From positions 1-15,284 of the forward strand of contig JANMMT010000159.1 of assembly GCA_031373545.1 (NCBI GenBank): DNA of 15,284 nt. The letters run 5' to 3'. Shown piece by piece: positions 1 to 6,063 of the stretch (position 1 is the stretch's first letter; the number at the start of each line of letters is the position of its first letter). The notes below the pieces were generated by a model. The model did not search any database. It worked only from the letters and a program-made list of their open reading frames with translations, and was not told the DNA's origin. Origin of the DNA: JADCCX01 sp031373545 (GTDB lineage Bacteria; Pseudomonadota; Alphaproteobacteria; Rhizobiales; Beijerinckiaceae). The position numbers and the translations under genes were made by a program.

Positions 1-1
1 C

Positions 2-295
2 TCTGAAGGGCAACCCGGCAGCAAAGATCCACGTGCATCCGACACCCGCGCCAATGACTTCCGGGGCGGTGATTTCCGCAATGCCAGCCCCAGCGAGCAC
101 CGGGGCGGCGCTTCGCGCGGCGGTCCGCGGCGAGATGGCCAGGGTTTCAACAACCGCAACTCCGGCGGACAAAACTCCGGCGGACAAAACTTTGGCGGCC
201 AAGGCGGTCGTCCCAATGCGGGCGGTCAAAGCTCTGGCAATCGTGGCCCGGCCAATGGCGAGCAGGGCCAGAATCGCAATCGCTTTCGCAAGTAA
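2..295 (+). CDS. C-terminal low-complexity tail of a truncated gene, product unknown
   Basis: The gene runs in from the left edge, with its first full codon at position 2, and ends at TAA 293-295. About 97 residues are visible and all look disordered: rich in Gly, Asn, Gln, Arg and Ser, no hydrophobic segment, ending in a basic stretch (NRNRFRK). A 15-bp unit encoding NSGGQ/NFGGQ is repeated three times at 158-202. Such Arg/Gly/Asn tails are known at the C-termini of RNA-binding proteins such as DEAD-box helicases and some alphaproteobacterial pseudouridine synthases. That is only a family-level inference, because no catalytic domain lies inside the window. A strong terminator starts 36 nt after the stop, so this is probably the last gene of its transcript. 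The frame is supported by its consistent GC-rich third positions and by the terminator placement. Confidence 0.7.
   Translation, partial: SEGQPGSKDPRASDTRANDFRGGDFRNASPSEHRGGASRGGPRRDGQGFNNRNSGGQNSGGQNFGGQGGRPNAGGQSSGNRGPANGEQGQNRNRFRK
158..202 (+). repeat. Three tandem 15-bp coding repeats
   Basis: Units at 158-172, 173-187 and 188-202 encode Asn-Ser/Phe-Gly-Gly-Gln. The first two are identical in DNA; the third differs at four positions. The repeat length is a multiple of three and in frame, so copy number can change without frameshift. This fits a disordered linker or tail. Confidence 0.8.
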
Positions 296-330
296 ACAAG
301 CAAACTCTGTTTGCAGAGGCATGACATGAC

Positions 331-373
331 AAACCGCGCTGTGGTCCATATGGCCTCGGCGCGGTTTTTCTTT
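331..373 (+). terminator. Rho-independent terminator after the truncated gene
   Basis: A perfect 9-bp stem pairs AAACCGCGC (331-339) with GCGCGGTTT (359-367). The T run continues as TTTTTCTTT at 365-373. The 19-nt loop contains a CCATATGG palindrome that can form a small inner stem. Position and shape fit termination of the gene ending at 295. Confidence 0.85.
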
Positions 374-451
374 GCGCGTTTGCAAAAACCGTCCTTTACC
401 CTAACGTCAGCTAACCGCTTGTTTACCATAGAGAAACATTGCGGCGTGCTG

Positions 452-620
452 CAGGGGCTGTCAGGCTCGAAACACGGGTTTGGCGAAAGCCGGAAGCTCT
501 TCTCCAACCCGCAGTCCTGATTTGATCTTGGAAAGCCGCAAACCGAGATTTGACACGGACGGCTGGCGGGTCGCGGGGTTTGGATGTCCGTCCACACCGC
601 ACCCGCCAGTTCCTTCTTTT
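452..620 (+). ncRNA. Candidate structured small RNA (unidentified)
   Basis: On the plus strand CAGG (452-455) and CTG (458-460) can pair with CAG (512-514) and CCTG (516-519). Inside, CGGGTT (475-480) pairs with AACCCG (506-511). That stem encloses a GGC-GAAA-GCC hairpin with a GNRA tetraloop (482-491) and a second small arm (492-505). A 9-bp terminator-like hairpin with T-rich tail follows at 563-620. Together this could be a small RNA of about 170 nt ending at that terminator. I recognise no known family: it lacks the SRP RNA apical motif and nothing marks it as 6S RNA. No clear promoter precedes it, so it may equally be an untranslated leader or chance pairing. Confidence 0.25.
563..620 (+). 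terminator. Terminator-like hairpin upstream of secG
   Basis: CTGGCGGGT (563-571) pairs perfectly with ACCCGCCAG (601-609). Inner pairs are GCGG (573-576) with CCGC (597-600) and TGGA (581-584) with TCCA (591-594). The stem is followed by a mixed pyrimidine tract containing TTTT (617-620). It would end any transcript entering from the left before the secG promoter region. Confidence 0.5.
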
Positions 621-690
621 CCTATATAATGCTCAATCTGTTCAATCAAGCGAAATAATACTGTATCTGAGATATTTGTCTCTGTGCTGC
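611..690 (+). promoter_or_regulatory. AT-rich candidate promoter region for secG
   Basis: A perfect TATAAT lies at 625-630, but no good -35 element sits 16-18 bp upstream. An alternative is TTCAAT (641-646), 17 bp, TATCTG (664-669), which matches sigma-70 boxes at only half the positions. The patch is clearly richer in A and T than its surroundings, and secG has no gene directly upstream, so a promoter here is expected. The exact boxes are not decided. Confidence 0.3.
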
Positions 691-773
691 CGTTGCGAGT
701 GCTGGCACTGGTCATGGCAGCTGAAATCGCCTAGATCGCAGCATCATTCGTCAGTGCATCGGATACCCGCGTC

Positions 774-1175
774 ATGGAAACCGTCATCATCGTCATCCAC
801 CTGCTCATCGTCTCGGCATTGGCCGTGGTGGTGCTCTTGCAGCGGTCCGAGGGCGGTGGCTTGGGCATTGGGGGGGCCAGCTCGGGACCATCCGGCTTTC
901 TCACAGGGCGCGGACAGGCCAATGTGCTGACCCGCGCAACGGCCATTCTGGGCGCAGCCTTCTTCGTGACCAGCTTGACACTGGCCGTCCTGGCGACGCG
1001 CACCAGCGCGCCCCGTTCCATCATCGATACGGTGGCTCCGGGCGTGACGGCACCTGTCCCGGGCGCGCCTGTCGCACCAGGCACCGGCGGAGGCGTGCTG
1101 GATCAACTCAACCAGATGCAGCGCAATGCACCGCCAGCGGCTCCGTCTGCGCCGGCCCCGCCCTCGGCCAACTGA
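774..1175 (+). CDS. secG: Preprotein translocase subunit SecG
   Basis: SecG is the small accessory subunit of the SecYEG inner-membrane channel that exports unfolded proteins. The 133-residue product has the family layout: a first membrane helix at about 3-20, a cytoplasmic LLQRSEGGGLGIGG segment followed by a Gly/Ser-rich stretch (about 21-50), a second helix at about 58-76, and a variable Pro/Ala-rich C-terminal tail. The QRSEGGGLG motif is diagnostic. ATG 774 is chosen because it gives the short N-terminus typical of SecG; the ribosome site is weak. In many alphaproteobacteria secG lies between tpiA and pyrG. Neither is beside it here: a gene-free stretch is upstream and a convergent unrelated gene starts 18 nt downstream. 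No terminator fits in that gap. Confidence 0.95.
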   Translation: METVIIVIHLLIVSALAVVVLLQRSEGGGLGIGGASSGPSGFLTGRGQANVLTRATAILGAAFFVTSLTLAVLATRTSAPRSIIDTVAPGVTAPVPGAPVAPGTGGGVLDQLNQMQRNAPPAAPSAPAPPSAN

Positions 1176-1193
1176 TCGCAGGTTTTAAAAAGC

Positions 1194-1820
1194 TCAGGGT
1201 TTGGGCGGATTGTGCCCGCCATGCGGCGAGGCGCCCCCTGCCCCGCCCACATATCCTCTGAGGCGCTCATAGCTTTCCATCTGCTCGGGGCGCAGGACAT
1301 CCATCATGGTGATGTGCGCCACCAGATGGGCCGCGCGCAGGCGCGCTTCCTGCGCCGCTGACACGGCGGTCTGGGCTTCCACCCGCTCCACCGTGATTTG
1401 CTTGAGCGCAAACAGACGGTCCAGATGCGCTTCCGCCGCAATCAGTGCCTCGCCGGCAATGCGCGTTTCCCGGCGCATCTTGTCGAAGATCGCCTGCGTC
1501 CGGCTTTTCTGATCCGCATCGAGCCCCAGTTGTTCGGCCAGTTCCAGCACGTGCAGCGGCCCCGGATATCCGTTGAGCTCTGCGGCCAGCGCATACCCAA
1601 GACCCGCGCCGCGCTTGAGCCCTTCGATGCGCTCGGGCGAGAGCGTTTTCACATCCCGCGTTTCAAAGCCCATGTAGGGTGCTGGCGCGGGCGACGGCGT
1701 GATGATGATCTGCGGTTCAATGCGAAATGGCGAATCGCGGTTCTGCGCCAGTGCAACGCCGGGCAAAACCGCCAGTACCAGTGCAAAACCTGTTATGTGC
1801 TTCGAGCTTGCTCCCATCAC
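1194..1820 (-). CDS. Secreted Spy/CpxP-like periplasmic protein
   Basis: The 208-residue product starts with a signal peptide (hydrophobic core about 9-22, cleavage likely after ALA at 25). A Pro-rich spacer is followed by a long helical region (about 58-190). The region with PLHVLELAEQLGLDADQK, then an ALIAAEAHLDRLFA segment, resembles the Spy/CpxP (LTxxQ) superfamily of small periplasmic helical chaperones or metal-stress sensors. It has few Met and His residues, apart from a Gly/His/Pro tail, so metal binding is not indicated. GTG 1820 and ATG 1817 are adjacent; the AAGGA ribosome site lies 7 nt from GTG and 10 nt from ATG, so GTG is slightly favoured. It diverges from pccB across 89 bp. 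The exact role is unknown; no two-component system is adjacent. Confidence 0.75.
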   Translation of the reverse strand: MMGASSKHITGFALVLAVLPGVALAQNRDSPFRIEPQIIITPSPAPAPYMGFETRDVKTLSPERIEGLKRGAGLGYALAAELNGYPGPLHVLELAEQLGLDADQKSRTQAIFDKMRRETRIAGEALIAAEAHLDRLFALKQITVERVEAQTAVSAAQEARLRAAHLVAHITMMDVLRPEQMESYERLRGYVGGAGGASPHGGHNPPKP

Positions 1821-1840
1821 ATCTTGATCCTTCGTTGCGT

Positions 1841-1858
1841 TTGACGCTGGCCGGTCAA
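1841..1858. promoter_or_regulatory. Inverted repeat in the divergent pccB control region
   Basis: TTGAC (1841-1845) and GTCAA (1854-1858) form a 5-bp inverted repeat with an 8-bp centre in the 89-bp gap between the Spy-like gene and pccB. Each arm also resembles a -35 box on its own strand. No good -10 element lies at the right distance on either strand, so this may be an operator, overlapping promoter parts, or chance. Confidence 0.25.
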
Positions 1859-1897
1859 CACACTAACCGCTGTTATGAGATCATGACAGAGTGACAC

Positions 1898-1912
1898 GGA
1901 GTCAAGGTTTTG
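1898..1912 (+). promoter_or_regulatory. Ribosome site fixing the TTG start of pccB
   Basis: GGAG at 1898-1901 is separated by 8 nt from TTG 1910-1912. The first ATG in frame lies much further downstream and would remove the conserved N-terminal block, so the rare TTG start is well supported. Confidence 0.7.
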
Positions 1913-3436
1913 AAGCATGTGCTGGAAGCCCTGAATGAACGCCGCGCCACGGCCCGCCTGGGCGGAGGGCAGAAGCGCATCGACGCGCAGCATGCCAAGG
2001 GCAAACTCACAGCGCGCGAGCGCATTGAACTGCTGCTCGATCATGGCTCCTTCGAGGAATTCGACATGTTCGTGGAGCATCGCTCCACCGAATTCGGCAT
2101 GGAGAAGAACAAGATACCGGGCGACGGCGTGGTCACGGGCTGGGGCACGGTCAACGGCCGCTGCATTTTTGTCTTTGCTAAGGATTTCACGGTGTTCGGC
2201 GGCTCGCTGTCCGAGACGCATGCGCAGAAAATCAACAAGGTGCAGGATATGGCGCTGCGCATGCGCGCGCCCATCGTCGGCCTGTTCGATGCCGGTGGCG
2301 CGCGCATTCAGGAGGGCGTGGCCGCGCTCGGTGGTTACGGCGAGGTGTTCAAGCGCAATGTCATCGCCTCGGGCGTCATTCCGCAGATCAGCGTGATCAT
2401 GGGGCCATGCGCGGGCGGCGATGTCTATTCCCCCGCCATGACCGATTTCATCTTCATGGTACGGGACTCCAGCTACATGTATGTCACCGGCCCGGATGTG
2501 GTGAAAACCGTCACCAACGAAGTCGTCACCCATGAGGAACTGGGTGGCGCCTCCATCCACACCACAAAGTCATCCATTGCGGACGGGGCCTTCGACAACG
2601 ATGTGGAAGCCCTTCTGCAAGTGCGGCGGCTCATTGATTTCCTGCCCGCCAACAACACGGAAGGCGTGCCCGAATGGCCGACCTCCGACCCGGCGGACCG
2701 GGTGGAGATGTCGCTGGACACGCTGGTGCCGGACAACGCCAACAAGCCCTATGACATGAAGGAATTGATCACGAAGGTCGCCGATGAGGGCGACATCTTC
2801 GAGATGGGCGAGAAATTCGCGGCCAACATCATCACGGCGTTCGGACGCATCGAGGGGCGCACCGTGGGTTTTGTCGCCAACCAGCCCATGGTGATGGCGG
2901 GTGTGCTTGACTCGGATGCCTCGCGCAAGGCGGCGCGGTTCGTGCGCTTCTGCGATGCGTTTGAAATTCCCATCATCACCTTTGAAGATGTGCCGGGCTT
3001 TCTGCCGGGCACGGCGCAGGAATACGGTGGGCTGATCAAGCACGGCGCAAAGCTGCTGTTTGCCTATTCCGAATGCACGGTGCCGCTCGTCACCGTCATC
3101 ACACGCAAGGCCTATGGCGGCGCCTATGATGTCATGGCCTCCAAGCACATTGGCGGCGACATGAACTACGCCTGGCCTTCCGCGCAGATCGCGGTGATGG
3201 GCGCCAAGGGTGCGGTGGAGATCATCTTCCGCGGTGGCTCACCGGAAGAAATCGCCACGCAGACCAAGGCCTACGAGGATCGCTTTCTCTCGCCCTTTGT
3301 GGCGGCTGAGCGCGGCTACATCGATGAGGTGATCATGCCCCACTCCACCCGCCGCCGCATCGCCCGCGCGCTGGCCATGCTGCGCTCCAAGAAGGTCGAG
3401 CGGCCATGGAAAAAGCACGATAATTTGCCGTTGTGA
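1910..3436 (+). CDS. pccB: Propionyl-CoA carboxylase, beta (carboxyltransferase) subunit
   Basis: PccB transfers carboxyl from carboxybiotin to propionyl-CoA, giving methylmalonyl-CoA, in the cytoplasmic alpha6-beta6 enzyme of propionate, odd-chain fatty acid and branched amino acid breakdown. The 508 residues match the usual length of about 510. Visible motifs are GGARIQEG (129-136), the GPCAGGDVYSPA oxyanion loop (165-176) and RKAYGGAYDVM (399-409) in the second crotonase fold. The Asp in GGAYDVM is the residue type linked to propionyl rather than acetyl specificity. The start is TTG 1910: GGAG (1898-1901) lies 8 nt before it, and the N-terminus then matches the family pattern ending in RLGGGQKRIDAQHAKGKL. 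The biotin-carrying alpha subunit gene is not in the window. The stop overlaps the next gene's GTG start. Confidence 0.95.
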   Translation: MKHVLEALNERRATARLGGGQKRIDAQHAKGKLTARERIELLLDHGSFEEFDMFVEHRSTEFGMEKNKIPGDGVVTGWGTVNGRCIFVFAKDFTVFGGSLSETHAQKINKVQDMALRMRAPIVGLFDAGGARIQEGVAALGGYGEVFKRNVIASGVIPQISVIMGPCAGGDVYSPAMTDFIFMVRDSSYMYVTGPDVVKTVTNEVVTHEELGGASIHTTKSSIADGAFDNDVEALLQVRRLIDFLPANNTEGVPEWPTSDPADRVEMSLDTLVPDNANKPYDMKELITKVADEGDIFEMGEKFAANIITAFGRIEGRTVGFVANQPMVMAGVLDSDASRKAARFVRFCDAFEIPIITFEDVPGFLPGTAQEYGGLIKHGAKLLFAYSECTVPLVTVITRKAYGGAYDVMASKHIGGDMNYAWPSAQIAVMGAKGAVEIIFRGGSPEEIATQTKAYEDRFLSPFVAAERGYIDEVIMPHSTRRRIARALAMLRSKKVERPWKKHDNLPL

Positions 3437-4779
3437 GCAAGGCTATGGGGCGGATCATTTTCATTGCGGTTCTGGCAGTCCTGGCAGGCATTCTGGCCGT
3501 TGCCGGCTGGTTCAAGCCCGTGATTTTCCCAGATACCTCCGGCTACATCGAGCTGGCGCGCGGGCCGAACCCATGGGGCGAGGCGCGCCATCCGCTCTAT
3601 GGCTGGATGCTGATTGGTCTGGAGCGCTTGGGGCTCTCGCAAAGCGCCGTGCCCGCCGTGCAATTCGGGCTGCACGTCACCTCCGTGCTTGCTCTGTTTG
3701 CGGCGGCACGCGCCTGGGGGCTGGAAGCAAAGGCCGCACTCGCTTTGGCGTTGGCCGCCCTCCTCAATCAGGCGCTGGTGCTCTGGGGCCGCGCGGTACT
3801 GCCGGAGATGGCTGCCATCAGCTTCATGCTCTGCGCGCTCGCCGCTATTTTGATGGCCGCGCGCGGCACGCGATTCTGGTTCTGGGCGGCGCTTGCGATG
3901 CTGGCCTGCGGGCTGGCCAGCACACTGCGGCCCATCATGCTGCCCGCGCTCGTCATGCTGCCCCTGCTGTTCATGCTGCTGGCGCGCATCAGCGGCACGG
4001 GCTGGAATGTGCTGCGCGCGCTGGGCCTCGCGGCGCTGCTGGCCCTGCCCATCCTCGGGCAAGCCACCTACCGCCTCGCCAAGGTGGGAGATTTCGGCCT
4101 CGTGTCTTTCGCCGGTTTGGGCAGCATGGGCATGACCGCGCAAATTCTAGACCCGGATCTCGTGGCGCGCCTGCCCGAGAGCCAGCGCCCACTGGCTGCG
4201 CAGATCATCGCTGCCAAAGAACGCGCCATCAATGAGCAAAAGCTGATGCCGCTGGTGCGCAATTCAGTGGGAGAGCGCTCGTTCCAGACCACGGCCCTCG
4301 ATGCGTTCGATGTACTGGCCCGCAATTTTGATGATCTGGTCTGGACCCATGCCATGAATCTCCGCCAGCCCGGTGAGCCGTGGGTCGCTTTCAATGCACG
4401 CCTCGGCGCTTTGAGCAGCGCGGTGTTGCGCGCGGCACCCGAACGTATGGTGCTGTGGCAGGCTGGCGCGTTTTCGCGTCTTGTTGGGCGGCTCATCGCC
4501 TACAACGCCGCGTTCCTGCTGGCGCTGGGCGCGTTTGGCATGGTGGCGCTTATCGGCATTGCCCGGCACGGCTCTGCCCTCGGTGGTAGCGCCGGCGCAA
4601 GCTGGACACCACTCGTACTGATTGTCGGCAGTTGGACCGTGCTGTCCACGGCCCTCGCCGTGATCGGCGCATTTCCGGCCCTGCGCTACACCGATACGGG
4701 CGGCATTCTGCTGGCCGCGCTCCCGCTTTACGGCGCGTTCCTGGGCCTCACGAACACCAACCGAGACGCGCCAAGGTAA
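3433..4779 (+). CDS. Polytopic membrane protein, GT-C-type glycosyltransferase-like
   Basis: The 448-residue product is a multi-spanning membrane protein, with helices at about 8-26, 77-95, 100-118, 125-143, 148-162, 168-184, 195-209, 355-377, 392-412 and 422-438 and a large hydrophilic segment at about 215-350. The first loop after helix 1 has FPDTSGYIE (Asp34), followed by RHPLYGWML (52-60), an LPE at 123-125 and TLRP at 164-167. This pattern fits the GT-C superfamily (PMT/ArnT-like), which transfers sugars from polyprenyl-phosphate donors on the outer face of the inner membrane. I infer this from the layout; the acceptor is unknown. GTG 3433 overlaps the pccB stop (GTGA), suggesting translational coupling; ATG 3445 is an alternative. 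Its 3' end overlaps gtrA on the other strand by 52 bp. Confidence 0.7.
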   Translation: MSKAMGRIIFIAVLAVLAGILAVAGWFKPVIFPDTSGYIELARGPNPWGEARHPLYGWMLIGLERLGLSQSAVPAVQFGLHVTSVLALFAAARAWGLEAKAALALALAALLNQALVLWGRAVLPEMAAISFMLCALAAILMAARGTRFWFWAALAMLACGLASTLRPIMLPALVMLPLLFMLLARISGTGWNVLRALGLAALLALPILGQATYRLAKVGDFGLVSFAGLGSMGMTAQILDPDLVARLPESQRPLAAQIIAAKERAINEQKLMPLVRNSVGERSFQTTALDAFDVLARNFDDLVWTHAMNLRQPGEPWVAFNARLGALSSAVLRAAPERMVLWQAGAFSRLVGRLIAYNAAFLLALGAFGMVALIGIARHGSALGGSAGASWTPLVLIVGSWTVLSTALAVIGAFPALRYTDTGGILLAALPLYGAFLGLTNTNRDAPR

Positions 4780-5126
4780 GTCACCACGAAACTGGCCAAT
4801 GATCCGGGGATGATCCCCATGGCCGGCTGGCGGATGAAAAAACCGACAAATCCCGTCACCAACCAGAACACGGCGAAATGCGCCAGCGCGCCCGCCCCCG
4901 CCACCAGTACATAGGCCGCCCATTCGCCGCCTTGCTGTGCGCCGCGCCGATCCGCAAAGGTGAAAGCGCGGTTCATGGCCCAGGTGCTGCTGGCGGCGAC
5001 GAAGAACGACGTGACCCAAGCCGCTGCATTGCCCAGGCCGCCAATGCGCCGCACGATCTCGAAGGCCACCATATGCACGACCGCGCCAGCCAGGCCCACG
5101 AAGCCGAAGGTGAGTATCCGCTTCAC
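4728..5126 (-). CDS. gtrA: GtrA family membrane protein (putative polyprenyl-phosphate-sugar flippase)
   Basis: The 132 residues form four membrane helices (about 5-25, 33-52, 70-92 and 103-120), with MNRAFTF (51-57) after helix 2 and a matching SRLVFVR segment (121-127) after helix 4, as in GtrA. GtrA proteins are thought to flip undecaprenyl-phosphate-linked sugars across the inner membrane for O-antigen or other envelope glycosylation. The start is GTG 5126, which overlaps the upstream glycosyltransferase stop (GTGA) and gives KRILTFGFVG directly before helix 1. A longer frame to 5219 would add a charged extension lying inside the neighbouring gene. It is co-transcribed with, and likely coupled to, the GtrB-like gene. 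Its last 52 bp overlap the end of the GT-C gene tail to tail. Confidence 0.9.
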   Translation of the reverse strand: MKRILTFGFVGLAGAVVHMVAFEIVRRIGGLGNAAAWVTSFFVAASSTWAMNRAFTFADRRGAQQGGEWAAYVLVAGAGALAHFAVFWLVTGFVGFFIRQPAMGIIPGSLASFVVTYLGASRLVFVRPRNAP

Positions 5127-6040
5127 GGTTTGACAGCGGGCAAGGCAAGATAGATCAGGCGCTTCATCTCCCGCCGCCCACGCGCGACCGAATCGAGAAT
5201 TGCGCCCGCGAACACGCAAAGCACGCCGATCAGCGTGAGGCCCATAGCCAGCACCGCCGTGGGCAGGCGTGGCACTAGGCCGGTGCGGATGAACTCGACC
5301 ACGACGGGAATACCCAGGAGCAGTGACAACGAGCCCGCAACGGCGCCAATCGCACCGAAAAACAGCATGGGACGCTCATCTTTCAGCAGAACGATGATCG
5401 TGCGCAGAATGCGAAAGCCATCGCTCCACGTCGACAGCTTGCTGACCGATCCCTCGGGGCGCTCGGCATAGGGCAGCGGCACTTCCGCCACCGGCATGGA
5501 GAGTTGCAGCGCGTGGATGGTGAGTTCTGTCTCGATCTCGAACCCACCTGACAGGGCGGGAAAGGACTTGACGAAGCGGCGCGAAAACACACGGTAGCCT
5601 GACAGGATGTCATCGAATGCGCGGCCAAACAGCAGCGTGATCGTGCCCGTGATCAGGCGATTGCCCGTGCGGTGCCCGCGCCGATAGGCCGCCTGCGCTG
5701 TTTCCACCCGCGCGCCCACCAGCATGTCGAGGTTGTCGTCGGTGAGTTGCTGCACCAGTCTTGCGGCAGCGGAGGCGTCATAAGTGCCGTCGCCGTCCAC
5801 AATGATGTAGGCATCTGCCTCCACATCTGCGAACATGCGGCGCACCACATGGCCCTTGCCCTGTCGGCTCTCGCTCCGAACGATCGCCCCCGCCGCGCGG
5901 GCCTGCGCGGCGGTCTCGTCCTTCGAGTTGTTGTCATAGACATAAACCGCGGCCTGCGGCAGCGCCGCGCGAAACCGTGCCACCACGTCGGCGATGGTGA
6001 CGGCCTCGTTGTAGCAGGGGATGATGACGGCAACGCGCAA
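5123..6040 (-). CDS. Family 2 glycosyltransferase, Dpm1/GtrB-like with C-terminal membrane anchor
   Basis: This is a 305-residue GT-A fold enzyme. It has IIPCYNEA (6-13), a DNNSKDET block (36-43), the DGD metal and nucleotide-sugar motif (82-84), and DILSGYRVFSRRF (144-156), typical of polyprenyl-phosphate glycosyltransferases. Two membrane helices follow at about 225-250 and 260-284. It probably makes a polyprenyl-phosphate sugar at the inner face of the inner membrane for GtrA to flip. The start is TTG 6040: GGA (6048-6050) lies 7 nt upstream and the protein then begins MRVAVIIPCYNE, as expected for the family. The longer open frame to 6337 runs into the dipeptidase gene and adds nonsense-like sequence. 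It begins 23 nt after the dipeptidase stop and ends in a GTGA overlap with gtrA. Sugar and acceptor cannot be read from sequence. Confidence 0.9.
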   Translation of the reverse strand: MRVAVIIPCYNEAVTIADVVARFRAALPQAAVYVYDNNSKDETAAQARAAGAIVRSESRQGKGHVVRRMFADVEADAYIIVDGDGTYDASAAARLVQQLTDDNLDMLVGARVETAQAAYRRGHRTGNRLITGTITLLFGRAFDDILSGYRVFSRRFVKSFPALSGGFEIETELTIHALQLSMPVAEVPLPYAERPEGSVSKLSTWSDGFRILRTIIVLLKDERPMLFFGAIGAVAGSLSLLLGIPVVVEFIRTGLVPRLPTAVLAMGLTLIGVLCVFAGAILDSVARGRREMKRLIYLALPAVKP

Positions 6041-6063
6041 GGGGATTTCCGATCTGTGGGTGC

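Larger units (their letters stand above)
296..773. other. Gene-free 478-bp stretch before secG
   Basis: No convincing coding sequence lies here: the short open frames on both strands lack recognisable protein features and ribosome sites. It holds the terminator at 331-373, a structured segment at 452-519, a strong hairpin followed by a pyrimidine/T tract at 563-620, and an AT-rich patch at about 611-690 with a perfect TATAAT at 625-630. A 5-bp inverted repeat TGTTT-N9-AAACA lies at 420-438. The AT-rich patch contrasts with the GC-rich surroundings and probably contains the secG promoter. Confidence 0.6.

Noticed and set aside
379..386. TTTGCAAA palindrome resembling a short-chain-metabolism regulator half-site
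   Set aside because: It is only a single 8-mer, far from pccB and next to the terminator of another gene, so no regulatory claim can be supported.
461..715. Minus-strand 84-codon frame upstream of secG
   Set aside because: No ribosome site, no recognisable domain, and it runs through the hairpin at 563-609. Chance opening in a noncoding stretch is more likely.
1817..2560. A 247-codon minus-strand frame opposite the start of pccB
   Set aside because: It overlaps the highly conserved pccB N-terminal region, and its His/Asp-rich composition is typical of antisense frames of GC-rich genes.
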